DNA from: Vicia villosa
Taxonomy: Eukaryota > Streptophyta > Magnoliopsida > Fabales > Fabaceae
DNA length: 64,000 bases
Reading direction: 5' to 3'
Assembly: GCF_029867415.1 (NCBI RefSeq)
Contig: NC_081180.1
Span: 236,321,761-236,385,760, forward strand
The notes below the pieces were generated by a model. The model was not told the origin of the DNA. It worked only from the letters and a program-made list of their open reading frames with translations, and made no database searches. Below, piece by piece: positions 24,987-34,650 of this stretch. The position numbers were made by a program, and so were the translations under genes. Every line of letters starts with the position of its first letter. Position 1 is the stretch's first letter.

Positions 24987-27900
24987 TTAGACAAAGTATT
25001 TCTTGACTGCATCAGCATTCACAGGATATGGGAGTTCATCACCATCCATGGTTGCAAGAGTCATGGCGCCGCCAGAAAATGTTCTTTTGACAACATACGG
25101 GTCTTCGTAATTAGGAGACCATTTGCCCCTAGAATCTGGTTGAAAAGACAAGATCTTCTTAAGCACGAGGTCGCCTTCTTGAAATTCACGAGGTCGAACC
25201 TTTTTGTTGAAGGCTTGTTTCATCCTTGCTTGGTATAACTGTCCATGGCATAGAGCAGTCATACGTTTTTCTTCGATTAAGTTCAACTGATCGTATCTGT
25301 TTTGACACCATTCAGCCTCTGATAACTTAGTCTCCATGAGGACTCTCATTGATGGGATTTCAACTTCTACGGGGAGCACAGCTTCCATGCCGTATACTAG
25401 AGAAAAGGGAGTTGCCCCTGTTGAAGTACGCACTGAAGTACGGTATCCATGTAAAGCAAATGGCAGCATCTCAAGCCAGTCTTTGTAAGTGACGACCATT
25501 TTCTGGACGATCTTCTTAATGTTCTTGTTGGCGGCTTCAACGGCGCCATTCATTTTTGGTCTGTAAGGAGAAGAGTTATGATGCTCAATCTTGAATTCCT
25601 CACATAATTCTTTCATCATTTTGTTGTTCAAGTTTGAACCATTGTCAGTAATGATCTTGCTGGGAACACCATATCGGCAAATGATGTTATTCTTGATAAA
25701 CCTCACAACCACTTGTCTTGTAACATTGGCGTAAGATGCTGCTTCGACCCATTTGGTGAAGTAATCAATAGCTACCAAGATGAAACGATGACCGTTTGAA
25801 GCTTTTGGTTCGATCATTCCAATCATGTCGATACCCCACATGGAAAAAGGCCATGGAGATGAGAGAACGTTGAGTAGAGTCGGGGGCACATGGATCTTAT
25901 CTGCATAGATCTGGCACTTGTGACATCTCTTCACGTGTTTGTAACCGTCAGATTCCATTGTCAACCAATAGTATCCTGCTCTTAACATTTTCTTGGACAT
26001 TGCATGCCCGTTTGAATGAGTTCCAAAGGACCCTTCATGCACTTCATGCATTAACATGTCTGCTTCGTGTCTGTCCACGCATCTGAGCAAAACCATGTCG
26101 AAGTTTCTTTTGTATAGCACATCTCCGTTCAGGAAGAAACTGCCAGAGAGTCTCCTTAGAGTTTTCTTATCTTTGTTTGATGCCCCAAGTGGGTACTCTT
26201 GAGTTTGAAGGAAGCGTTTGATGTCGTGAAACCACGGTTTATCATCGATGACTGCTTCAGTTGCAAACACATAGGCGGGCCTTTCAAGGCGCGTGATTCT
26301 GACTGTAGGCATATCATTCCAGTGATTGACTTTGAACATGGAAGATAGAGTAGCCAAGGCGTCTGTCATTCGATTCTGATCTCGAGGTATATGATGCAAT
26401 TCAACCTTGTTGAAGAAAGTCAACAGACGTCTTGCATAATCTCTGTAAGGAATCAAACCAGGGTGGTAAGTTTCCCACTTGTCTTTGATTTGGTTGATCA
26501 CGAGGGCTGAATCTCCATATATGTCGAGGATTTTGATCCTTAAGTCAATGGCTTCTTCGAGACCCATGATGCAAGCTTCATATTCTGTGATGTTGTTGGT
26601 GCAATCAAATAGCAATCTGGCAGAGAACGGGATATGAGTACCTTTGGGAGTGATGATAATTGCCCCAATTCCATTGCCAAAAGCGTTTACTGCTCCATCA
26701 AAAATTAGGCCCCATCTTGATCCAGGCTCAGGACCTTCTTCAGGTAATGGTTCGTCACAATCTTTCATCTTCAAGTACAAGACATCTTCATCAGGAAAGT
26801 CAAACTTGAGAGATTGATATTCATTGATTGGTTGATGCGCCAAGTGATCGGCGAGAATGCTTCCTTTGACCGCTTTTTGAGCACGGTATTCAATGTCATA
26901 TTCGGATAACAGCATTTGCCATCGGGCAATCCTTCCTGTTAAGGCAGGCTTCTCAAAGACATACTTGATCGGATCCATTTTGGAGATTAACCAAGTAGTA
27001 TTGTTGATCATGTATTGGCGGAGACGTTTTGAAGCCCAAGCCAAAGCACAACACGTTTTTTCGAGCATGGAGTAACGAGACTCACAGTCTGTGAATTTCT
27101 TACTCAGGTAATAGATGGCATGCTCCTTCTTACCGGTTTCATCTTGTTGTCCAAGCATACAACCCATGGATTCTTCCAACACAGTAAGGTACATGATTAA
27201 TGGTCTTCCTTCAACTGGAGGAATCAATATTGGTGGTTCTAACAGGTACTCTTTGATACTGTCGAACGCTTTCTGGCAATCTTCAGTCCATACAACCCCT
27301 TGATCTTTGCGGAGAAGCTTGAAAATTGGCCCACAAGTAGCAGTCATCTGAGAGATAAATCTGGAGATATAGTTTAATCGTCCGAGAAATCCTCTTACTT
27401 GCTTTTCAGTTTTTGGTGCAGGCATCTTTTGAATAGCTCTGACTTTGTCGGGATCTACTTCGATACCTCTTTGGCTGACAATGAAACCCAAGAGTTTGCC
27501 AGATCTAACCCCAAAAGTACATTTGTTAGGATTCAAGCGAAGCTGATATTTCCTTAATCGTTGAAACAACTTCAAAAGGTATTCAATATGTTCTTCTTCT
27601 GTGCTGGACTTGGCTATCATGTCGTCCACATAAACTTCAATTTCTTTATGCATCATGTCATGAAAGAGAGTAGTCATTGCCCTTTGGTAAGTTGCGCCTG
27701 CATTCTTCAATCCAAACGGCATCACTTTGTAGCAAAAGGTACCCCATGGGGTGATGAAAGATGTCTTCTCCATATCTTCGGGAGCCATCTTGATCTGATT
27801 ATAACCGGAGAACCCGTCCATGAAGGAAAAGACGTTGAACTTAGCAGTGTTATCAACCAGCATGTCAATATGTGGTAATGGAAAGTCATCTTTTGGACTG

Positions 27901-28460
27901 GCCTTGTTCAAGTCACGGTAGTCAACACACATTCTGACTTTTCCATCTTTCTTCGGAACTGGCACTATGTTGGCCAACCATTGAGGATACTCAGAGGTGA
28001 CAAGAAAACCTGCATCGAGTTGTTTTTGAACTTCCACTTTGATCTTGTTAGCCATATCAGGGTGAGTCCTTCGCAATTTCTGCTTAACCGGCGGACATTC
28101 TGTCTTCAATGGCAAGTAATGCTGAACAATATTGGTATCCAACCCAGGCATATCTTGGTAGGACCAGGCAAACACGTCAACATATTCTTTGAGAAGGTCT
28201 GTCAACTTACTCTTGATATCAACATCAAGCAGCGATCCAATGGTCACTTCTTTTTTGTCTTCTTCAGAACCCAAGTTGATTCTTTCTAAAGGCTCTTTGT
28301 GAGGCAGAATGGCTCTTTCCTCGTGCTTAAGTAATCGAGAGATCTCGTCCGGGATCTCCTCTTCTTCCTCTTCTTCGGCTTCAAACACAGGAAACTCAAA
28401 GTTGGGAGAGGGCATAGGGTTATTGCATTCAATGGGTTTATCAATAGTAAATCTGCACAT
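24987..28460 (-). CDS. pol: Element B pol: reverse transcriptase, two RNase H domains, integrase
   Basis: An open frame of 1157 codons. Residues about 120-330 are Ty3 reverse transcriptase with VPVPKKDGKVRMCVDYRDLN and the catalytic YVDD at 277-280. Residues about 415-540 are the first RNase H, which keeps E467 and D538 but lacks the usual first and third aspartates. Residues 583-705 are a second, archaeal-type RNase H with all four acidic residues (D588, E626, D650, D700), a Tat-clade hallmark. Integrase follows with an HHCC zinc motif (about 805-849) and a D878, D939, E975 triad in DD35E spacing. No chromodomain is visible. The natural start is not the ATG at 28460: splicing from protease at 28809 to 28452 would feed this frame. 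It acts in the virus-like particle and in nuclear integration. Confidence 0.93.
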   Translation of the reverse strand: MCRFTIDKPIECNNPMPSPNFEFPVFEAEEEEEEEIPDEISRLLKHEERAILPHKEPLERINLGSEEDKKEVTIGSLLDVDIKSKLTDLLKEYVDVFAWSYQDMPGLDTNIVQHYLPLKTECPPVKQKLRRTHPDMANKIKVEVQKQLDAGFLVTSEYPQWLANIVPVPKKDGKVRMCVDYRDLNKASPKDDFPLPHIDMLVDNTAKFNVFSFMDGFSGYNQIKMAPEDMEKTSFITPWGTFCYKVMPFGLKNAGATYQRAMTTLFHDMMHKEIEVYVDDMIAKSSTEEEHIEYLLKLFQRLRKYQLRLNPNKCTFGVRSGKLLGFIVSQRGIEVDPDKVRAIQKMPAPKTEKQVRGFLGRLNYISRFISQMTATCGPIFKLLRKDQGVVWTEDCQKAFDSIKEYLLEPPILIPPVEGRPLIMYLTVLEESMGCMLGQQDETGKKEHAIYYLSKKFTDCESRYSMLEKTCCALAWASKRLRQYMINNTTWLISKMDPIKYVFEKPALTGRIARWQMLLSEYDIEYRAQKAVKGSILADHLAHQPINEYQSLKFDFPDEDVLYLKMKDCDEPLPEEGPEPGSRWGLIFDGAVNAFGNGIGAIIITPKGTHIPFSARLLFDCTNNITEYEACIMGLEEAIDLRIKILDIYGDSALVINQIKDKWETYHPGLIPYRDYARRLLTFFNKVELHHIPRDQNRMTDALATLSSMFKVNHWNDMPTVRITRLERPAYVFATEAVIDDKPWFHDIKRFLQTQEYPLGASNKDKKTLRRLSGSFFLNGDVLYKRNFDMVLLRCVDRHEADMLMHEVHEGSFGTHSNGHAMSKKMLRAGYYWLTMESDGYKHVKRCHKCQIYADKIHVPPTLLNVLSSPWPFSMWGIDMIGMIEPKASNGHRFILVAIDYFTKWVEAASYANVTRQVVVRFIKNNIICRYGVPSKIITDNGSNLNNKMMKELCEEFKIEHHNSSPYRPKMNGAVEAANKNIKKIVQKMVVTYKDWLEMLPFALHGYRTSVRTSTGATPFSLVYGMEAVLPVEVEIPSMRVLMETKLSEAEWCQNRYDQLNLIEEKRMTALCHGQLYQARMKQAFNKKVRPREFQEGDLVLKKILSFQPDSRGKWSPNYEDPYVVKRTFSGGAMTLATMDGDELPYPVNADAVKKYFV

Positions 28461-28808
28461 GTGATTTATATTTATTTCAGAAAATTTATGAATGCAAGAG
28501 TGTATGCAGAGATTTTTTTTGAAAAAGTTTTTTTTTTATTTTGGTTTTTTAGGATTACCATTTCCAGAAAAAAGCAAAAATAAAACATATAATGTAGGGA
28601 ATTCAAAATGACACTTTATTTATGATTCATCTTTGAAACAAAGCCCTAAACACAAACTCATTTGTCTTGGGCAGGACAAAGAGGGAAACTTTTAAAACAA
28701 AGTCCTATACACAAAGTTATTTGGGCGGAACATTTAAAAGCAAAGCCCTATAAAACATCTCTCTGCTTTGGGCAAGGCAGGAGGTCAAAATAACAGCGAG
28801 GTGATTAC
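28453..28808 (-). other. Predicted Ogre intron between protease and RT (356 nt)
   Basis: On the - strand the donor is GTAATC at 28808, with its TAA being the protease ORF stop codon. The acceptor is TGTGCAG ending at 28453. Both exons are cut in phase 2, and joining them leaves the protease frame continuous with the RT frame. An intron at this place is established for Ogre elements; the exact sites are my prediction. There is no other open path between the two ORFs. Confidence 0.72.
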
Positions 28809-30415
28809 TTTGAGCGGCGAACAACATTCGGAACGTCGACAGCTTTCCAGTAGCAACGAACTCCTCTATGTATTATGTATTCAGGAAAATTCTCCCCAGA
28901 ATTATCTTCAGTATTGACATTGACCGCTGGTCGAGCAGGATTTGAAGGTCCTGGTTTGTCAACCTTGTTCTTTGTAGAGTTGAAACGGTCTTCTTCTACT
29001 TCTTGAAGAGCATAAGACGAGTCACAATCTTCAGAATTTTCAGGGTATTCTTCCCAGTCTTCAGGATGAAGAGACTCATTGTCAGCGACAGTTTCTGAGT
29101 CAACTGCGGGACCATCTTCCCCTTCATCTTCAAAAATGGCATTTATGTGATAATAACCAACTTCAGGATTGTTAATCTTGGCAGATGCATTGAAGTCAGT
29201 AATTTCAGGCTGCTGAGAAAATTGACAGTATTGGTAAGCCTCTTCTGGTTGACTATTATATTCAAAGGAATCTCCCCATCCAGTTGGTTGGATATCTTCC
29301 ATGGAAATCTTTGAACTTTCAGGCGCAGTATATTTCACCATATAATCAAATTTTCCACTTGGTTGTCCCAAGGTGTCCCAGATTTCTGCAGGAACAGGCT
29401 CAGTTTCTTTGCCTTTGGATTTCTGTGACGGAGGATATGGTTCTTCCTGAGATATGTATCCCGAGTCATTGAGATAACATTTCCATTCTTCTTCATCATC
29501 GGAGAGACCTCCTTCGATGCATTCTTCGATAAGGACATTAACCTCTTGAGGAATTGGGTTAAGGAATCCTCCACTAATGAATGTTTCTTTGATCGGACGA
29601 AGGGTTTCATCCTTCTTGGTGCAGTTTGAGAATGTTGGTGAACATCCGAGACCTGCTCTGGTTTCATTCTTAGTAGGGATCACAACCTGCCCCCAGCCAG
29701 TGGTAGTTCCATCCTTTACTACTTTCACTGCCTCTTTGTAAGAAGAGATCGATGCTTTCTTCTTGGAAGATTCGTCTTCTAAAGAGAGACCTTGGAACTG
29801 CGTTCCTTCCACGTCATCAGCACTTATGAAAGAGAAATTGGATAAATGGCTCACCATCAGGGCTTGTTCTCCACTTATTGTTACCAATTTTCCATTTGTT
29901 ACAAACTTTAACTTTTGATGGAGCGTAGAAGTCACTGCCCCTGCTTCATGGATCCATGGTCGTCCTAACAGGCAGCTATAAGCAGCTTGAATGTCCATGA
30001 CCTGGAAGGTGATTTGAAATGTATGTGGGCCAATTGTCATGGGAAGGTTGACTTCTCCGATAACAGATTTTCGCGATCCATCAAATGCTTTGACTACCAC
30101 ACCACTGAACTTCATAGGCATTCCTTGATAAGACAAGCAAGCAAGAGTCGTCTTTGGCATCACATTCAAGGAAGATCCGGTGTCTACCAACACATTGGAC
30201 AAAGAGTCGGACTGACAGTTCATAGAAATATGCAAAGCAAGATTGTGATTTTTACCCTCCTCGGGGAGTTCTTCGTCACAGAAGCTTAAATTGTTACAAG
30301 CTGTTATGTTGGCTATTATCCCATCAAAATGATCAACAGTCACATCATGATCTACAAAAGCTTGATCCAAGACCTTCATCAGGGCTTCCCTGTGTGCTTC
30401 AGAATTCAACAGCAA
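28805..30415 (-). CDS. pro: Element B protease region, retroviral-type aspartic protease plus acidic linker
   Basis: 536 codons in the -1 frame relative to gag. Its start is a TTG, not an ATG, because the true start is upstream in gag and the frame was lost. Residues 65-160 form a pepsin-like retroviral protease: catalytic DTGSS at 78-82, a second strand near FDGSRKSVIGEV, and CLLGRPWIH at 148-156 corresponding to the ILGRPW signature of Ty3 proteases. After it comes a Gly-containing stretch (TRAGLGCSP) and a long acidic linker to residue 536. The stop at 28805-28807 overlaps the predicted splice donor. The protease would cleave Gag and Pol inside particles. Confidence 0.88.
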   Translation of the reverse strand: MLLNSEAHREALMKVLDQAFVDHDVTVDHFDGIIANITACNNLSFCDEELPEEGKNHNLALHISMNCQSDSLSNVLVDTGSSLNVMPKTTLACLSYQGMPMKFSGVVVKAFDGSRKSVIGEVNLPMTIGPHTFQITFQVMDIQAAYSCLLGRPWIHEAGAVTSTLHQKLKFVTNGKLVTISGEQALMVSHLSNFSFISADDVEGTQFQGLSLEDESSKKKASISSYKEAVKVVKDGTTTGWGQVVIPTKNETRAGLGCSPTFSNCTKKDETLRPIKETFISGGFLNPIPQEVNVLIEECIEGGLSDDEEEWKCYLNDSGYISQEEPYPPSQKSKGKETEPVPAEIWDTLGQPSGKFDYMVKYTAPESSKISMEDIQPTGWGDSFEYNSQPEEAYQYCQFSQQPEITDFNASAKINNPEVGYYHINAIFEDEGEDGPAVDSETVADNESLHPEDWEEYPENSEDCDSSYALQEVEEDRFNSTKNKVDKPGPSNPARPAVNVNTEDNSGENFPEYIIHRGVRCYWKAVDVPNVVRRSK

Positions 30416-32814
30416 TGAAAGTATTGAGATCTTTGCATAAGCTGATCCACAATCTTATATTCACTTCTTTTGATGAGCTTCAAAATTTCATCAAAGTCAG
30501 GATTGACATTGGTTCCACTGGATTGACCAACATCAGTGTTCGTATTACTGACAGGAGTTTCCACAGGATTCCCCACTGGTGTACCAACAGGATTTTGCCT
30601 AGTTGCAGGAGTAACAGGCTGCTTTGGAGGTAGTGGAGTATACACACGTCCACTTCTTGTTACACGACTTACATCAGCAATGTTTACAACGGATGAGAGA
30701 GTAGGTAAAGGAACTTCTTGTCCATTCTTTATCATTGTTGCACTGTAATTGTATGGAACTGCCTTGTCAGAGTCATAAGGAACAGATCCAGGTAGACAAA
30801 TGATCAAAGGAGCAACAGGAACCTTCGGCTTGTTGTAAGTAACTTCCACGCGCTCAGGCATGTTGAAATGAGGAACGATGACGTTAACTGTAGGCATTTC
30901 CGAGTTGATATCTGAGACTAAAAGCTCATGCGGATAACATCCTATCATGTTAACTTCATTTTCATCCCTATTTCTGTAGATCTGAATAGTACCATTATCC
31001 GACAGCACTTGGAGATCTCTTCTCACAATCGAACATCCGTGAGGATCTACACAACATATGCTACAGGAACCGTATTGATGCTGGCGAAAACTCGGCCCTC
31101 GACAGAGAGTGGCGTGCATTTGTACCAAATCGGCTCTTGAGAAATTGATATTATAGACTCGGTACGGACCAGGACATCCATACACCATGTTCACAACATG
31201 CCCTCCATGATTGGGCAGCGGATTTGCTTGCACATTAGGATTCAAATTTCTGAAAGAGAGGAGATTAGATCTAACCAACCTCTGAACTTCATATTTCAAG
31301 GCTATGCAATGCTCAAGATCATGGCCAGGTGCTCCTTGATGATAAGGGCATGAGACCTCAGCTTTGTACCACCATGGTAGTTTCTCAGGTACTGGTGGTG
31401 GTGCTTTAGTTTGAACAAGACCTCTTTCAATCAAAGCAGGGTACAATTCTGTGTAGGTCATTGGAATCAGATCAAACTGTGGAGCTCTTTGCACACGATT
31501 CTGATTATTGTTGAACTGCTGAGCCTGTTGTCGAGGCTGTTGTTGTTGAAACTGCGGGGTAAATCCCGGATTTGGTGCTGTATTAACGACTGGCGCAATA
31601 GCAGCAATTTGTTGTCGACGATTGACGTTTCCTCTTGGCTTCCCTTGGGACACCATGTCAACACTTTGTTCTTTCTTCTTTTGGAAACCACCTCCGAACT
31701 TTTTGGTTCCACTCGAAGATCCACCTTCTTTAGTCAGACGTCCGGTTCGAACTCCTTCTTCTAGACGCATCCCCATGTTTACCATTTCGGTGAAATCACT
31801 TGGAGCACTAGCAATCATGCGTTCATAATAAAATGGACTGAGAGTATTCAAGAAGATCTTTGTCATCTCTTTCTCTTTTAACGGTGGATTAATCTGAGCA
31901 GCAGTTTCTCTCCATCGTTGGGCATATTCTTTGAAAGCTTCATGGTCTTTCTGAGCCATGGATCGAAGCTGATCTCTGTCTGGAGCCATATCCGAGTTAT
32001 ACTTGTATTGTCGGACAAAGGCCTCACCTAGGTCATTGAATGTTCGAATATTAGTGCTATCCAAGCCTGTGTACCACTTCAGTGCGGCACCAGTCAAACT
32101 GTCTTGAAAGTAATGGATGAGCAACTGATGATTATCTGCATAAGTAGACATCTTTCTGGCATACATCACAAGATGACTTTGTGGACAAGAACTACCTTTG
32201 TACTTCTCAAAGTCTGGGACCTTGAATTTAGCAGGTATTTGTACACTGGGAACCAAACATAGCTCCTGGGCATTCTTTCCAAACAAATCTTTTCCACGGA
32301 TAGCTTTAACTTCCAACTGCATCTTGTTAAACTGCTCTTGGAGATCTCCCACAAGATTACGCTGATTTGTGCTATCACCTTGATCATGATAAATCTCATT
32401 GCCATCATAAGGAACAGTGTGAACCGTAGGGGTCGGAACTGTCATAGTGGGTTGAGAAAGTGCCATAGTGACTTGAGAAAAAGTTACCCCCTGATTTGGA
32501 GTGAACTGTGAACTTTGTGCAGCAGGCGCTTCAGTTGTGGATGTTTGAACCCCAGAAACATTATGGCGGAAACCTGTACCAAAGCTGAAAGGCGGGCCCC
32601 GACCTTCTGGCATGGAGAAAGATGGAGTGCTGAATGCAACTGTAGAAACTGGAGTAGTGACCTCAGATGTCACTGTTGCTTGACTATTTGGTGGCGGCGG
32701 CTGATTCTGTGCGGCCATTAAGGAGTCAACCAGAGTAGTGAGACTTTCCAATTTTTCCTGAAGAGTGGTCACTGTACCACGGAGCTCAATATTCTCTTGT
32801 TCAGAGTGTTCCAT
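30406..32814 (-). CDS. gag: Element B gag, 802 aa, shifted out of frame at its 3' end
   Basis: Starts at ATG 32814 with a predicted coiled coil (EQENIELRGTVTTLQEKL, residues 6-23), a Pro/Thr/Ser-rich spacer to about 135, then the capsid-type retrotransposon gag domain (about 185-360: IPAKFKVPDFEKYKG, HYFQDSLTGAALKWY, FKEYAQRWRETAAQI). A basic Gln-rich stretch follows, then a CX2HX5HX4C motif near residue 490 (CPYHQGAPGHDLEHC) and a Cys/His-rich region near 580-600. The final residues after DQLMQ do not match the family, whose reading continues in the -1 frame of the protease ORF. A small deletion near 30431-30437 (length 1 mod 3) is the simplest cause. The product would still be a particle-forming Gag. 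Confidence 0.92.
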   Translation of the reverse strand: MEHSEQENIELRGTVTTLQEKLESLTTLVDSLMAAQNQPPPPNSQATVTSEVTTPVSTVAFSTPSFSMPEGRGPPFSFGTGFRHNVSGVQTSTTEAPAAQSSQFTPNQGVTFSQVTMALSQPTMTVPTPTVHTVPYDGNEIYHDQGDSTNQRNLVGDLQEQFNKMQLEVKAIRGKDLFGKNAQELCLVPSVQIPAKFKVPDFEKYKGSSCPQSHLVMYARKMSTYADNHQLLIHYFQDSLTGAALKWYTGLDSTNIRTFNDLGEAFVRQYKYNSDMAPDRDQLRSMAQKDHEAFKEYAQRWRETAAQINPPLKEKEMTKIFLNTLSPFYYERMIASAPSDFTEMVNMGMRLEEGVRTGRLTKEGGSSSGTKKFGGGFQKKKEQSVDMVSQGKPRGNVNRRQQIAAIAPVVNTAPNPGFTPQFQQQQPRQQAQQFNNNQNRVQRAPQFDLIPMTYTELYPALIERGLVQTKAPPPVPEKLPWWYKAEVSCPYHQGAPGHDLEHCIALKYEVQRLVRSNLLSFRNLNPNVQANPLPNHGGHVVNMVYGCPGPYRVYNINFSRADLVQMHATLCRGPSFRQHQYGSCSICCVDPHGCSIVRRDLQVLSDNGTIQIYRNRDENEVNMIGCYPHELLVSDINSEMPTVNVIVPHFNMPERVEVTYNKPKVPVAPLIICLPGSVPYDSDKAVPYNYSATMIKNGQEVPLPTLSSVVNIADVSRVTRSGRVYTPLPPKQPVTPATRQNPVGTPVGNPVETPVSNTNTDVGQSSGTNVNPDFDEILKLIKRSEYKIVDQLMQRSQYFHCC

Positions 32815-33120
32815 TACTCTTCTTCTGCTTGAACGAGTATTGTATCTGTGATCTGATTGCGAGCGCGGTCGAGAAACTTTGAGACGCGACAGCTTGACGA
32901 TCTAATGGAGAAAGATCCAAAAGATGAGACTCTATACAACAGACTCGATATGCAGAATGATGTATGCAAAAAAAAGTTTATGATTTTTTCCAAATATTTT
33001 AAAGATTATTTCCTTGCAAACATTTGAACACAAACTGTTCTTTTATTGAAATAATGGGAAAATGTTACAACATTGGAGCGTAGCTCCTTACAAAAGCAAA
33101 AAATAAAAAGCTAAACAATC
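32815..33120 (-). other. Element B spacer between ORF1 and gag
   Basis: 306 bases with no gene. It includes an A-rich run near 32967 and the gag leader. ORF1 ends at 33121 and gag starts at 32814, so the two need separate initiation or separate transcripts. Confidence 0.6.
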
Positions 33121-34650
33121 CTAAGCATCTTCATCAGACGAAGAACCAAATGCATTGTGCAGCTTGAGCTTCATGATTTCTTTCCCATAGTAAGCTTTCA
33201 ATTTGGCCTTTTCGGTCCTCAGCTTGTCAATCACATTCTTCCAGTCGTCAGGAGTTGGAGCGTTGCTTGTTGAACCTTCATGATTTCTCTTGCTTTCTTT
33301 GATGTACCTTTTGATTGCAGCGTCTTTCTGACGAATCTTCTCATCTTTGCTCATGAGCCATCCATCTTGACGGTAAAGAGTTTCTTCGTGATCTTTCACT
33401 CGTTTCTTCAACCTTCTATTTTCCACATCGGTCTTACGAAACTTTTCATCCCAAGCATCTTTCTCTATCCTCATCTTGGCTAAAGTGTCTTGGTATTCCT
33501 CCATAGTGGGAATGTTGGGCAATTGAGATACTGCAGGGAACATGGGTTTTTCATAACCATAAGGCATTTGAAACTCCTTTGCTCTTTTCTTTACCCAGCA
33601 GGTATAGGTGTCCACGGCAATGCAATTTCTCGCCTCACCTTTTTCTTTCCATCGGACGTCGTACCAAGCTCTTACCATTCTTGTTTTCAACCTTTGAGGA
33701 TCATCCCCTTCTTTGTAAAAGTAGCCTTCCACTGAGGGACCAATGGGTTTAGTTGAATTTGCATACCCGAGTTGTCGTCGGGCTAAAATCGGATTGTAGT
33801 TAATTCCTCCTTGTGTACCAATGAGGGGTACGTTGGCGAACTCTCCACAACTTTCAATGGTTTCTGTACCACAGTGAGCCAAGGTATACCAACGGATATC
33901 ATTATTAGTAAGAGACATAAGTCTTCGAGGCCAACGCAAGCCTTCTCGGTTTTCTGTGAAAATAGGAGACTCAGGTAAGTGTGAAACAATCCATTGGAAC
34001 AACAGAGGTGCACAACAAACAATGATTCCACCGCCTTGGCGATTCCTATGATGAACAGAGAAATACATGTCACCAAACAAAGTCGGAACAGGATTTCCAA
34101 TCAGAAAGATCTTTATGGCATTGATATCAACAAAGTCGTTGACGTTGGGAAACAGAACTAACCCATAGATGAGCAAGGCTAGTACAGCTTCAAAGGCTAT
34201 CATGCTACTAGTTTCGATGAAATCAAAGGCTTTCTTTATTAGGAAGTGTGAAGTTAAACCTGGGAGGTTTCCTTTGGTAGTCCTATTATTTTCTACTTCA
34301 GATTTCTTCAAGTGGATACTTGCCGCAATGACGTGTGACTTAGGAATGGCTTCCAAACCATTGAAGGGTATTTTGTCAGACACAGGAATACCTAAAAGAT
34401 TGGCATATTCTTCCAAGGTCGGTACCAACTGGTAGTCTGGAAAGGTAAAACAACGGTAGACGGGATCATAGAACTGAACCAGAGTTTTGAGAAGTCCTTC
34501 ATCAACATGAGCATTCAGGATAGGCAAAAGCTTTCCATAACTTTTCCTAAAATCTGGAGGATCTTGTACAAAAGATGATAACTCTATCAGTTTTCCCACA
34601 TCAGGCGCTTTGAAACCATATTTCTTGGTATGCCTCTTTACTTCTGCCAT
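33121..34650 (-). CDS. Element B ORF1, Ogre-specific protein of unknown function (509 aa)
   Basis: An intact ORF from ATG 34650, between the PBS and gag, the position of the extra ORF1 that marks Ogre elements. The first 300 residues form a globular domain with motifs FYDPVYRCFTFPDYQLVPTL (60-79), LFPNVNDFVD (166-175), GGGIIVCCAPLLFQW (206-220) and NVPLIGTQGGINYNP (273-287). About 380-480 is a charged heptad-rich coiled coil, and the tail is acidic (SSSDEDA). It is clearly homologous to ORF1 of element C (59550-61112), with these motifs kept. I believe plant databases hold this as a domain of unknown function (DUF7745-like), from memory. No catalytic motif or signal peptide is visible. Confidence 0.9.
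   Translation of the reverse strand: MAEVKRHTKKYGFKAPDVGKLIELSSFVQDPPDFRKSYGKLLPILNAHVDEGLLKTLVQFYDPVYRCFTFPDYQLVPTLEEYANLLGIPVSDKIPFNGLEAIPKSHVIAASIHLKKSEVENNRTTKGNLPGLTSHFLIKKAFDFIETSSMIAFEAVLALLIYGLVLFPNVNDFVDINAIKIFLIGNPVPTLFGDMYFSVHHRNRQGGGIIVCCAPLLFQWIVSHLPESPIFTENREGLRWPRRLMSLTNNDIRWYTLAHCGTETIESCGEFANVPLIGTQGGINYNPILARRQLGYANSTKPIGPSVEGYFYKEGDDPQRLKTRMVRAWYDVRWKEKGEARNCIAVDTYTCWVKKRAKEFQMPYGYEKPMFPAVSQLPNIPTMEEYQDTLAKMRIEKDAWDEKFRKTDVENRRLKKRVKDHEETLYRQDGWLMSKDEKIRQKDAAIKRYIKESKRNHEGSTSNAPTPDDWKNVIDKLRTEKAKLKAYYGKEIMKLKLHNAFGSSSDEDA

Noticed and set aside
24882..25238. 118-aa + strand ORF over the end of B pol
   Set aside because: It is the antisense shadow of integrase, with no domain of its own.
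30406..30450. Programmed -1 frameshift between gag and protease in B
   Set aside because: No canonical slippery heptamer is visible, and loss of family residues at the joint favours a small deletion.
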